A stretch of DNA of 12,700 bases from Prevotellaceae bacterium (GCA_031278135.1 JAITKY010000069.1:1-12700); one strand, 5' to 3'; counted from the stretch's first letter, positions 1 through 5,917 are shown. A program made the numbers and translations. Notes: generated from the sequence alone by a model not told the origin.

Positions 1-243
1 ACCGGAGAATTTGGTGTTATTATAGTTTTCAGACCAAAATGTTTTGACTGCGGGACAATAGCACATGAAGCCTCACACGCAGCCGGTTACATATTTCATT
101 ATATAGGCTGTGATATGGATGCCGGCGAGCCAACAGCATATTTAATCGGCTGGATTGCCGATTGTTGCTGGAAAATAAAACGACATGACAAGAATACCTT
201 TGTAAATACTCCTGTTCTTGCCCAATCCGGACAATCAGAATGA
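1..243 (+). CDS. HExxH metallopeptidase-like phage protein (3' part only)
   Basis: The frame is open from the first base to TGA at 241-243, giving the last 80 residues of a protein whose start lies outside the window. It contains the zinc-protease motif HEASH (codons at 64-78), preceded by a CFDC pair of cysteines (codons 40-51). A glutamate 17 residues after the second histidine lies in a stretch reading GEPTAYLIGW. HExxH followed by a downstream Glu is the layout of gluzincin-type metallopeptidases, and small phage proteins with HExxH and a following 'E-x-x-AYLIG' helix are familiar to me, mostly without known function. Two more adjacent cysteines (DCCW) follow. It ends 16 bp before the preferred start of the MuF gene and is probably in the same operon. 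It could be a capsid-processing or lysis-related peptidase, or an inactive relative; only the motif is certain. Confidence 0.7.
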   Translation, partial: TGEFGVIIVFRPKCFDCGTIAHEASHAAGYIFHYIGCDMDAGEPTAYLIGWIADCCWKIKRHDKNTFVNTPVLAQSGQSE

Positions 244-259
244 ATATGTTATTATAGAA

Positions 260-2218
260 ATGGATAAGTACGTCGATTTCGGGAAATTCCAAAAAGAACT
301 ATTCAAGCGGACAGAGAGATATGCTGAAAATGTGCGAAAAATTTATCAGGAGCATTTACAGCAAATTATTAACATTGTGAAAGGTACTGAATTAAAAGAC
401 GGTGTTCCTTTTTCTTTTGCCGAATATGGGTACGGTTATGAAACGACTGAAATATTAAGGAAACTGTATAGCCGCGTATATCAGGAAATACGCGGAGATA
501 TTACAAAAGAATGGATGCTGTCGAATCAAAATGTTGATAAACTTGTAAAAGGTATTTTCGGTGGTAAAGCAAACGAAAACAACCATTTATTACGTTATTT
601 CCAACACAATAGAGAAGCGATGGACGCTTTTTTTGCCCGAAAAACAAGCGCAGAAGAGTTGAGCCTCTCACAACGTGTATGGAAATACGTCAGCCCCTAC
701 AAAGAAGAATTGGAAAACTGCATAGACCTTGCTTTGGGCGAAGGAATCGGCGCTAATAAATTAGCGTCAAAAGTCCAAGAATATTTACGCGACCCCGACA
801 GGTGGTATCGTCGCTTTCGCGTCAAGGCGGGTACTGATAAAGACGGCGAACCTGTGTGGGACAAAATATGGAAACGGCGTATATTCGACAGGGCAACACA
901 GTCGTACAAATGGATAAATGATAATCCGAAAAACTATCATCCGGGACGCGGCGTTTATCGTTCGTCATATCGAAATGCACAGCGCTTATGTCGGACAGAA
1001 ACCAATATAGCGTATCGTTCTGCCGAATTTGAGCGGTGGCAGCAATTGGATTTTGTTGTCGGCATTGAAATAAAACTATCCAACAATCATCCTGTCACCG
1101 ACATTTGCGACGGTCTCAAAGGCGTTTATCCCAAATCGTTCAAATGGACAGGTTGGCATCCGCAATGTCGTTGTTATCAAGTACCGGTAATGGCAACGCC
1201 GGACGAAATGGATAATATGATAGACAATATATTATCGGGCAAACCGCCGGCTTCGGGCGTGAAAAGTTCCGAAACGATTGAGGAATATCCGGAGGAATTT
1301 CAACAATGGATGAGAAACAACGAAGAACGCATCGCGAAGGCTGAAAAACGGGGAACGTTGCCGTATTTTATTAAAGATAACAAAGCCTATATTGAGAATG
1401 TGCAGAGCAAGAGCAATATAGCGACAAAAACGCTTGTCGATTACAAAAATATTCCTACACTCGAAAATACGCAAAAACTCATTGATGATTACTATAACAA
1501 TAAAAATCATAATACCAGCGATTCAAGTGAATTATGGATTCAAGGCAATGAGGATAAAATGCAGGACGTAATGATGGAATTGTTTGAAAATTCAGATTTC
1601 GGAATGAATGCAAATACCGACAAATTGGAATCCATATTAAATTCTTACTTCAAAAACCAGATGGAAACAAGTACAAGTGGCGGTTATTTCAATATAAACG
1701 AGCGCAAAGAAGAGTCAAAATACCTGTTTGGAACTAATACCGCCACAACCGCCGCTCCCGATTATGAGAAATACGGCTACTTGATGGACAGGGATATTAT
1801 AAAGAATTATGAGGCGCATAGCAATGGGCAGGGAGCTGCTCAATACGGGGAGTTACAAATCCGGTTTAGGAAAGATAAAGTAGTCGCAACTTTCACTATG
1901 CAGGATTCTCTCGATAGCAAACTGATTCCATCATTGACTACGGAACCTAAACTGTCAAGTTTTGGAAAGAATGATGGTCTTTTCAAAGCGTTTTCAGGAC
2001 AGTCAATAGAAACAACAAGCGCGGTCGATTTTACAAAGAAATATGCAAAGCGTTATATTGAGTTGCAATATCATGGGAAATTAGGCGTTGACGCCATCGA
2101 ATCAATATTTATACCGGCAGACCAACTGCGACGCGTTAATATGACTTTCCTCAATAGCTTCAGAGGTAAATTTAAAGTTTACACGGAAGAAAACGGAAAA
2201 CTAAAAGAAGTGTTTTAG
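260..2218 (+). CDS. MuF-family minor head protein with C-terminal DUF3626/ADP-ribosyltransferase-like domain
   Basis: The protein is 652 aa from ATG 260; a TTG at 218 would add 14 residues but would overlap the upstream gene, so I prefer 260. Residues 1 to about 320 look like the phage Mu gpF/SPP1 gp7 minor head family: an alpha-helical N-terminus, the conserved CRTETN (244-249) and the closing cysteine cluster DICDG (C283) with HPQCRC (C303, C305). These proteins sit near the portal and may leave the capsid with the DNA. Residues about 320-420 are a charged linker. The last roughly 200 residues contain METSTSGG (468-475), YGELQIRF (529-536) and YIELQYHG (599-606). Their order and wording match what I remember of DUF3626, an ADP-ribosyltransferase-like family. 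A catalytic Arg/Ser/Glu set cannot be assigned by eye. MuF proteins with variable toxin tips are known in temperate phages as polymorphic toxins, and this could be one. MuF is confident; the ART call is moderate. Confidence 0.85.
   Translation: MDKYVDFGKFQKELFKRTERYAENVRKIYQEHLQQIINIVKGTELKDGVPFSFAEYGYGYETTEILRKLYSRVYQEIRGDITKEWMLSNQNVDKLVKGIFGGKANENNHLLRYFQHNREAMDAFFARKTSAEELSLSQRVWKYVSPYKEELENCIDLALGEGIGANKLASKVQEYLRDPDRWYRRFRVKAGTDKDGEPVWDKIWKRRIFDRATQSYKWINDNPKNYHPGRGVYRSSYRNAQRLCRTETNIAYRSAEFERWQQLDFVVGIEIKLSNNHPVTDICDGLKGVYPKSFKWTGWHPQCRCYQVPVMATPDEMDNMIDNILSGKPPASGVKSSETIEEYPEEFQQWMRNNEERIAKAEKRGTLPYFIKDNKAYIENVQSKSNIATKTLVDYKNIPTLENTQKLIDDYYNNKNHNTSDSSELWIQGNEDKMQDVMMELFENSDFGMNANTDKLESILNSYFKNQMETSTSGGYFNINERKEESKYLFGTNTATTAAPDYEKYGYLMDRDIIKNYEAHSNGQGAAQYGELQIRFRKDKVVATFTMQDSLDSKLIPSLTTEPKLSSFGKNDGLFKAFSGQSIETTSAVDFTKKYAKRYIELQYHGKLGVDAIESIFIPADQLRRVNMTFLNSFRGKFKVYTEENGKLKEVF
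2201..2218. repeat. 18-bp inverted repeat spanning the convergent gene overlap
   Basis: The overlap between the MuF gene and the opposite-strand 131-aa gene is exactly CTAAAA-GAAGTG-TTTTAG, a 6-bp stem around a 6-base loop. The TAG stop of each gene is the outer end of one arm. It may act as a weak bidirectional hairpin, but the stem is A/T-rich and no strong terminator is seen. Confidence 0.6.
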
Positions 2219-2596
2219 CAAATCAGGATTGGCAAGCGTCCTTTCTAATGTTTCGTTATTAATCCAATATCCTTTACCTGTCTTTTTGACGAAGTTTTTT
2301 TCCTGCAACCATTCTTCAAGTAACTCTTCGTCGCCCTTGATTATCTCCATCGCTTCACGGTATAACTTTTGCACATCTTCAGCCCCCTTAGGATGGATGT
2401 GCGCCTGACACCATCTCAATGCTCCTACGTCAAAATGCGAGGGTTTTACGCGCGGGTTAAAATCGGGGTCTTGCGCGTACCCGTAGAATAATTCTTCATC
2501 CTCCAACAAGTATATCAACGTCCCTTTGTCGTTCTTCCACCACATGGGATTCCACCCTATGCCCAGCAGTTTCGGGTATTCATTTACTTTTTCCAT
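2201..2596 (-). CDS. Hypothetical 131-aa protein, candidate immunity partner of the MuF toxin-like gene
   Basis: The reading frame runs from ATG at 2596 down to TAG at 2201 and overlaps the end of the MuF gene tail-to-tail by 18 bp. I do not recognise the family. It is a soluble-looking, mildly acidic protein (about 23 Asp/Glu against 17 Lys/Arg) rich in aromatics near the N-terminus (WNPMWW) with a strongly acidic helix in the middle (GDEELLEEW). There is no signal peptide and no membrane segment. It has its own promoter-like element, TAACTTTG, 20 bases upstream of the start, so it could be expressed when the structural operon is silent. A small acidic cytoplasmic protein placed directly after a toxin-like C-terminus fits an immunity protein, but that is inference from position alone. 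It could equally be an unrelated moron gene. Confidence 0.7.
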   Translation of the reverse strand: MEKVNEYPKLLGIGWNPMWWKNDKGTLIYLLEDEELFYGYAQDPDFNPRVKPSHFDVGALRWCQAHIHPKGAEDVQKLYREAMEIIKGDEELLEEWLQEKNFVKKTGKGYWINNETLERTLANPDLLKHFF

Positions 2597-2616
2597 AACT
2601 TCTACTTTTTTCGGTG

Positions 2617-2624
2617 CAAAGTTA
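2617..2624 (-). promoter_or_regulatory. Promoter -7 element (TAACTTTG) of the 131-aa gene
   Basis: Read on the minus strand this is TAACTTTG followed by CACC, an exact match to the Bacteroidota -7 consensus TAnnTTTG. Transcription would start near 2611, leaving a leader of about 15 bases before ATG 2596. No clear TTTG box is seen about 19 bases upstream; that stretch lies inside the 3' end of the 88-aa gene. The element overlaps that gene's stop codon. Confidence 0.6.
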
Positions 2625-2888
2625 ATAAGTTTTTTCGACTTTCATTTTTTTGACTTTACCCCGCATTGTGGGAACGCGATATAGTTGTCCTGCACGAATA
2701 ATGCAGAGCCGGTTTTCATACGGCTTTTCGTCTAAGTCGACATTCCACAAACTTGTTTTTTTAATACCGATTATTCCGACTGTCAGATGTTTATAAACCG
2801 CTGTTTTTGAGCCGAAATAATAATGCGTTTTTCCATTATATTGTTGTTTTAGCTCTATATGAATTACTTTCAAACCCTTTTTCATCAT
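2622..2888 (-). CDS. Hypothetical 88-aa basic protein
   Basis: Starts at tandem ATG codons (2888 or 2885) and ends with TAA at 2622, 25 bp upstream of the 131-aa gene on the same strand. The protein is small and lysine-rich. It begins with a strand-like VIHIELK, followed by an HYYFGS segment, a central VGIIGIKKTSLWN, and RLCIIRAGQLYR near the C-terminus. Small proteins with the 'HYYFGS...xxIRxGxLxR' layout recur, as far as I remember, in Bacteroidales phages and mobile elements without an assigned role. The central IKKTSLWN could be a short DNA-recognition helix, but this is weak. There is no promoter-like element directly upstream. The start codon abuts a heptamer repeat tract, so the gene is either read through from the methyltransferase or controlled by something in that tract. 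Confidence 0.65.
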   Translation of the reverse strand: MMKKGLKVIHIELKQQYNGKTHYYFGSKTAVYKHLTVGIIGIKKTSLWNVDLDEKPYENRLCIIRAGQLYRVPTMRGKVKKMKVEKTY

Positions 2889-2949
2889 TTAAGATTTAAA
2901 GTTTAAGATTTAAAATTTAAAATTTAAGATTTAAGATTTAAGATTTAAG
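2887..2949. repeat. Nine tandem heptamers ATTTAAR
   Basis: Nine uninterrupted 7-bp units run from 2887: ATTTAAG six times, ATTTAAA three times-like variants including one starting with G (third unit, 2901-2907 GTTTAAG; units 2, 4 and 5 end in A). The tract starts inside the start codon of the 88-aa gene and fills what would be its leader and promoter. On the minus strand each unit carries a TAA stop. Slippage would change spacing by 7 bp per unit. Confidence 0.9.
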
Positions 2950-2980
2950 ATTGTTGCTTACGCCAGACGGCATTGCCCAA

Positions 2981-3008
2981 TTTTAAATTTTAAATATGAA
3001 ATATGAAA
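2981..3008. repeat. Second heptamer block: TTTTAAA x2 then TATGAAA x2
   Basis: Four adjacent 7-bp units follow a short G/C-richer island (about 2957-2980, GCTTACGCCAGACGGCATTG region). TTTTAAA is close to the reverse complement of the first block's units, so the two blocks form an imperfect inverted repeat around the island. The block ends 9 bp before the methyltransferase stop at 3017. Confidence 0.75.
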
Positions 3009-3016
3009 TATAATAA

Positions 3017-4465
3017 TCATAATTCACTCAAACCCATTGATTTTTTTCTCGCTTTTTTTGTCGAATTACTTGTGTAAGGTAATGCCCATCCCTTTATCTC
3101 GGCGACGCTACGATTGAATTTTTCCCATATTTTTTCATCCACAAATTCAAAGTGCATTGTGCCTTTTTTGTAGCCGCGTATGCGAAAAAATCCCCATTCA
3201 TACTGTTTACCCCATTCAGCTTTCATGTTGTATAAAAAATCGCTTAACCTTGTACAGTTACTGTAGTTCATTCCCGTAATATAACATAACGCTTTTACAA
3301 TATCATCGACGTCACGGGGGCGGTCTCCGTAACTCAATTCAACTCGATTAGACGGTAGCCATGTTTCATTCCTGCAAATATATGGAATGATAAATTTACG
3401 ATTTACCACATAGTTAGAATTAGTTTTCCATCTTTCGCCTCCTGTGCAATTTTCTTTCCAGGAGAAACTGCATATTGTTTCAAATGCTTCTACAAGCGTC
3501 TGTTTCATTCGGTTACCGTGTGTGCCAACAATGATTTCGAGCATTTTGTAGATGTTTTTCATCGTAAACGGGACATGTATTTGCGTCTCTACGAATTGAT
3601 TAATCTTTTGTCGTACCCCTTTGGTAGCGTATTTCTCCATATTCATATCAGTAAAGATACGTTGCCATGCCTGTTTTTGTAATTCCTTTTTGTAAGTCTC
3701 ACGACTAATTTCGTTGTAATTGCTTTTGCACCCTGTAACATAAGCCCCGAATTTAATGCCATACTCTGAAATAGGCTTCGTTAATTCATTGATTTCCTGC
3801 GATAAAGGTATAACTTTATCCCAAAGTTTGATTGCGCCCACATATCTGTTAACAATATCGCGAACATAATCATACCTGATAATCCCTTCTTGAAAATATT
3901 GCTCTTCGTCGTCAGTCAAAGAAAAATAATCAGCAAATTCATCGTCTCCGGTTTTGGGTTTATACAGCCAAAGACAGGCTACATCTACACCCGTTTTGCG
4001 TTCGGCATTCGAAAAGCAGTCGCCCCAATCCTCCTTTCTACCATACATGCTTATGAGTTCAACAATTTTTTCAGCCTTGCTATTACGGGGGTAATTAACA
4101 GTATTATTGTTGCAAAGCGAAACAATCATACAGCCTTCCGGAGCTATTTCCCAAGCGTGCAGGATGTGATTCTCATCCGCAGAAAAAGGCGGATTCATCA
4201 CTATATAATCCACATGCGAAATATCGACAGACTGCACCGTTAGAAAATCGTCGGCAATCAATCGACATTTGCCGGAAACAATCTTTGCCAAATCGCTATT
4301 GATTTCGCAGGCAATGACTTCTTTTGCCCCGTATTCTTTCAAATAGTCCACCATATCGCCTTTCCCTGCCGACGGCTCAAGAATGGTTTTGCCGGCAATA
4401 TCAATGTCGAACATCATTTGTTCGACAACCCGCTTTGGGGTAGGATAAAAATCTCTGTTAAACAT
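3017..4465 (-). CDS. DNA N6-adenine methyltransferase with DUF4942-like C-terminal domain
   Basis: The 482-aa protein starts at ATG 4465 (MFNRDFYPTP). The N-terminal half is a class I SAM-dependent methyltransferase: a YPTP entry motif (7-10), motif I LEPSAGKG (29-36) for SAM binding, an acidic residue E54 at the end of the next strand, and catalytic motif IV NPPF (91-94), the form used by adenine-N6 enzymes. From about residue 255 the sequence resembles DUF4942, with blocks such as FSWKEN and, near the C-terminus, RGYKKGTMHFEF and KGWALP; this domain is often linked to phage methyltransferases and its function is unknown. No restriction endonuclease is adjacent, so this is an orphan methylase, likely protecting phage DNA or altering host regulation. 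It is encoded against the direction of the capsid genes and has its own promoter at 4504-4534. DNA target unknown. Confidence 0.9.
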   Translation of the reverse strand: MFNRDFYPTPKRVVEQMMFDIDIAGKTILEPSAGKGDMVDYLKEYGAKEVIACEINSDLAKIVSGKCRLIADDFLTVQSVDISHVDYIVMNPPFSADENHILHAWEIAPEGCMIVSLCNNNTVNYPRNSKAEKIVELISMYGRKEDWGDCFSNAERKTGVDVACLWLYKPKTGDDEFADYFSLTDDEEQYFQEGIIRYDYVRDIVNRYVGAIKLWDKVIPLSQEINELTKPISEYGIKFGAYVTGCKSNYNEISRETYKKELQKQAWQRIFTDMNMEKYATKGVRQKINQFVETQIHVPFTMKNIYKMLEIIVGTHGNRMKQTLVEAFETICSFSWKENCTGGERWKTNSNYVVNRKFIIPYICRNETWLPSNRVELSYGDRPRDVDDIVKALCYITGMNYSNCTRLSDFLYNMKAEWGKQYEWGFFRIRGYKKGTMHFEFVDEKIWEKFNRSVAEIKGWALPYTSNSTKKARKKSMGLSEL

Positions 4466-4496
4466 TTCAAATATTTAATATGTTTGTTAAACATTT
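4456..4496. repeat. Two 12-bp direct repeats TGTTAAACATTT at the methyltransferase start
   Basis: The copies lie at 4456-4467 and 4485-4496, 29 bp apart. Read on the minus strand each is AAATGTTTAACA. The inner copy contains the methyltransferase ATG (M-F-N); the outer copy offers a second ATG-TTT-AAC at 4494 that is out of frame. The outer copy is also half of the first palindrome. Confidence 0.8.
4480..4494. promoter_or_regulatory. Operator-like palindrome 1: ATGTTT-GTT-AAACAT
   Basis: A perfect 6-bp inverted repeat with a 3-base spacer, lying between the predicted methyltransferase transcription start (about 4498) and its ATG (4465). A regulator bound here would block early elongation or initiation. 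A lone half site ATGTTT at 4513-4518 lies in the spacer of the same promoter. Confidence 0.55.
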
Positions 4497-4503
4497 TTTT
4501 GTG

Positions 4504-4534
4504 CAAAGATATATGTTTTATTTGATATAACAAA
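4504..4534 (-). promoter_or_regulatory. Promoter of the methyltransferase (TTTG-N19-TATCTTTG)
   Basis: On the minus strand TTTG (4534-4531) is followed after 19 bases by TATCTTTG (4511-4504). Both boxes and the spacing match the Bacteroidota sigma-A promoter (TTTG about -33, TAnnTTTG about -7). The start would be near 4498, giving a leader of about 33 bases. Confidence 0.75.
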
Positions 4535-4576
4535 TTTTTTTTGTATGTAATTGAAAATATGGCAAAAAAAATCTTC

Positions 4577-4591
4577 ATGTTTTATAAACAT
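4577..4591. promoter_or_regulatory. Operator-like palindrome 2: ATGTTT-TAT-AAACAT
   Basis: Same 6-bp arms and 3-base spacing as the palindrome at 4480-4494, differing only in the spacer. It ends 14 bases before the TACTTTTG element of the rightward promoter, so it covers that promoter's -33 region. Centre-to-centre distance between the two palindromes is 97 bp. Confidence 0.55.
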
Positions 4592-4605
4592 ATCTAAAAA
4601 ATCAT

Positions 4606-4613
4606 TACTTTTG
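4606..4613 (+). promoter_or_regulatory. Promoter -7 element (TACTTTTG) for the rightward head-tail operon
   Basis: Exact match to TAnnTTTG, with transcription predicted to start near 4619, about 20 bases before the scaffold ATG at 4639. There is no good TTTG box at the usual distance; the palindrome at 4577-4591 sits there instead, so an activator may replace it or a repressor may compete. Confidence 0.6.
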
Positions 4614-4638
4614 TGCGATTTTTTTAATATGATTTTTT

Positions 4639-5238
4639 ATGAATAAGGCGCTTTTTGACGCTGTAAAAAGCAAAACGAAAGATTGTGGACTTTCAGAGAA
4701 GTATGTGCAAAAAATAACCGAGAAAATGGGTGAAAGTATTGCAGATGATTCGACTGACGATAAAGCAATTGAGGATATGGCAAATCGGATTGCAGAAATC
4801 GCTGTGGAAACGCAGGGCGAAGCAACCAGATGGGCTACTAAAAATAAAGCTTCCAAATCGGAAAAAACCGAGAAAACGGAGAAAACGGAAGATGCGGGAA
4901 AAACCGAGAAAACGGAAGATACGGGAAAACAAGACGCGACACTTGAAAAGTTGGTCGCTCTCGAAAAACAAATTGCGGCATTAGTTGCCGGCAATGCCAA
5001 GCAGGAACGTGAAAAGTCCATTTTGTTGGCTCAGAAGCAACACGGTATTCCCGATTGGAGAATGAAAGGGCTTGTGGTCCCGGATGATGTCGAGCCGAAT
5101 GATTTTTTGGCAGAAATCAAACAAGATTTAATCACTCAAAATCTGATGCCTGCAACGCCAGAAGGCGAAAAAGCGACAACCGAAAAAGCTGTTGATAAAG
5201 CAGCTGATTCGTTGCTCGAATCAATTACTGTTAAATGA
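4639..5238 (+). CDS. Capsid scaffold-like protein
   Basis: A 199-aa, highly charged and largely helical protein directly ahead of the decoration and major capsid genes, the usual place for a scaffold. The N-terminus (LFDAVKSKTKDCGLSEKY) forms a compact helical segment, followed by DDKAIEDMANRIAEIA and a GEATRW motif. Residues about 74-98 are a low-complexity Lys-Glu-Thr tract built of KTEKTED-type repeats. A coiled-coil-like stretch (LEKLVALEKQIAALVA, about 103-118) follows, then a basic C-terminal region. Charged repeats, coiled coil and position all fit a scaffold that shapes the prohead and is later lost. No catalytic Ser/His/Asp protease motif is visible, so a protease-scaffold fusion is unlikely. 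The ATG at 4629 opens only a 5-codon reading frame, so 4639 is chosen. Confidence 0.7.
   Translation: MNKALFDAVKSKTKDCGLSEKYVQKITEKMGESIADDSTDDKAIEDMANRIAEIAVETQGEATRWATKNKASKSEKTEKTEKTEDAGKTEKTEDTGKQDATLEKLVALEKQIAALVAGNAKQEREKSILLAQKQHGIPDWRMKGLVVPDDVEPNDFLAEIKQDLITQNLMPATPEGEKATTEKAVDKAADSLLESITVK
4879..4929 (+). repeat. 27-bp tandem duplication inside the scaffold gene
   Basis: Two 24-base copies (4879-4902 and 4906-4929), 27 bp apart, differ at one base and encode the EKTEDAGK/EKTEDTGK repeats. The unit length is a multiple of three, so copy number can change without breaking the frame. Confidence 0.8.
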
Positions 5239-5245
5239 TTTTTTT

Positions 5246-5908
5246 ATGAGAACAAAAAGAACTTCTTTTACAGGGCATCGCCCGATTTTCACCGGCAGCC
5301 CGTCTATCGTGCAAGGAGGCTTCAATCTGGATACGGTTTCACAAAAATTCAATGTGGATGACGTTATTCCGGGTGGGACGCTTGCCATTTACGATGAACA
5401 AAGCCGATTAGTGAAAATAATTAAAACAGCAAAGGTGATGGAAATCAATGTGAATGACACAAAGATTGTTTCCTTGCATGTTGATGAGTTCTATGAACCT
5501 GTTTTCGCTGTTGGCGATAAGGTTTTGGTAAATGTGACAGGAAAGTTTACTGACGCCCCGTCAATTACGAAAATCGAAAAGGGGAAAGGGACTTATGTTG
5601 TTACTCTCTCCGCAGCCATTTCAGGCTTGGCGGCAGAGAATATTTTGGTTGAGGTTATAGCTGGCAAAACAGTTACTCCGCCATCAGGTTCGGCTTATGT
5701 TGAGGCGGATTTTCGCGGCAATGCCAACGCCGTAACATTGAGAGACTATACCGTTGGCGAGTACGAAACGGCTGTGGACGTCTGCGCAGACACAATGCAA
5801 TACATGCTTTACGAAAGGCGAGTACCGCCTATTCCTGTGGCGCAAAAGGATTCGACAGGTAATTTTTTACTTGCAAATCCTCACGTCAAATTATCTAAAT
5901 CGTTTTAA
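5246..5908 (+). CDS. Head fibre/capsid decoration-like protein
   Basis: The protein is 220 aa from ATG 5246, seven bases after the scaffold stop; the frame is open further left but that part overlaps the scaffold gene and looks non-coding. Residues 1-30 (GHRPIFTGSPSIVQGG) are basic and glycine-rich. The middle, from about 42, reads IPGGTLAIYDEQSRLVKIIKTAKV, then a beta-rich part with FAVGDKVL, SITKIEKGKGTYVVTL and LAAENILVEV. This 'PAGT-xxY-D...AKIIKAAKV...F-VGD...ITxI...L' layout is what I remember from phi29-type head fibre proteins (Phage_fiber_2) annotated in Bacteroidales phages. The C-terminus (about 165-220) resembles a tail that could bind the capsid. Position between scaffold and major capsid supports a capsid surface protein. 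Another decoration family is possible. Confidence 0.6.
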   Translation: MRTKRTSFTGHRPIFTGSPSIVQGGFNLDTVSQKFNVDDVIPGGTLAIYDEQSRLVKIIKTAKVMEINVNDTKIVSLHVDEFYEPVFAVGDKVLVNVTGKFTDAPSITKIEKGKGTYVVTLSAAISGLAAENILVEVIAGKTVTPPSGSAYVEADFRGNANAVTLRDYTVGEYETAVDVCADTMQYMLYERRVPPIPVAQKDSTGNFLLANPHVKLSKSF

Positions 5909-5911
5909 ATT

Positions 5912-5917
5912 AGGAGG
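5912..5917 (+). promoter_or_regulatory. Strong Shine-Dalgarno AGGAGG before the major capsid gene
   Basis: A full AGGAGG lies five bases before ATG 5923. Bacteroidota genes seldom use Shine-Dalgarno pairing, and the other genes here have A/T-rich leaders without it. It fixes the start of the capsid gene and suggests boosted translation. Confidence 0.75.

Noticed and set aside
218..259. TTG start adding 14 residues to the MuF protein
   Set aside because: It would overlap the upstream gene by 26 bases, the added residues look unlike a protein N-terminus, and ATG 260 lies 16 bases after the upstream stop.
697..909. Minus-strand 70-aa frame
   Set aside because: It lies wholly inside the MuF gene, whose protein sequence is clearly coding; no promoter or family likeness.
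1232..1510. Minus-strand 92-aa frame
   Set aside because: Shadow of the MuF linker region; composition is what antisense of a charged linker gives.
2887..3008. CRISPR-like array
   Set aside because: The repeats are contiguous 7-bp units without spacers and no cas genes are present.
3890..4243. Plus-strand 117-aa frame
   Set aside because: It is antisense to the conserved methyltransferase motif region, which explains the open frame.
3017..4465. Restriction-modification system
   Set aside because: Only a methyltransferase is present; neither neighbouring small protein shows an endonuclease motif I can see.
4605..5021. Minus-strand 138-aa frame with Ser/Val/Phe repeats, and other frames at 4637-4984
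   Set aside because: These repeats are the complement of the Lys-Glu-Thr repeats of the scaffold gene; no independent support.
5192..5245. Longer start for the fibre-like gene
   Set aside because: The extra 18 residues overlap the end of the scaffold gene, and ATG 5246 gives a natural short gap.
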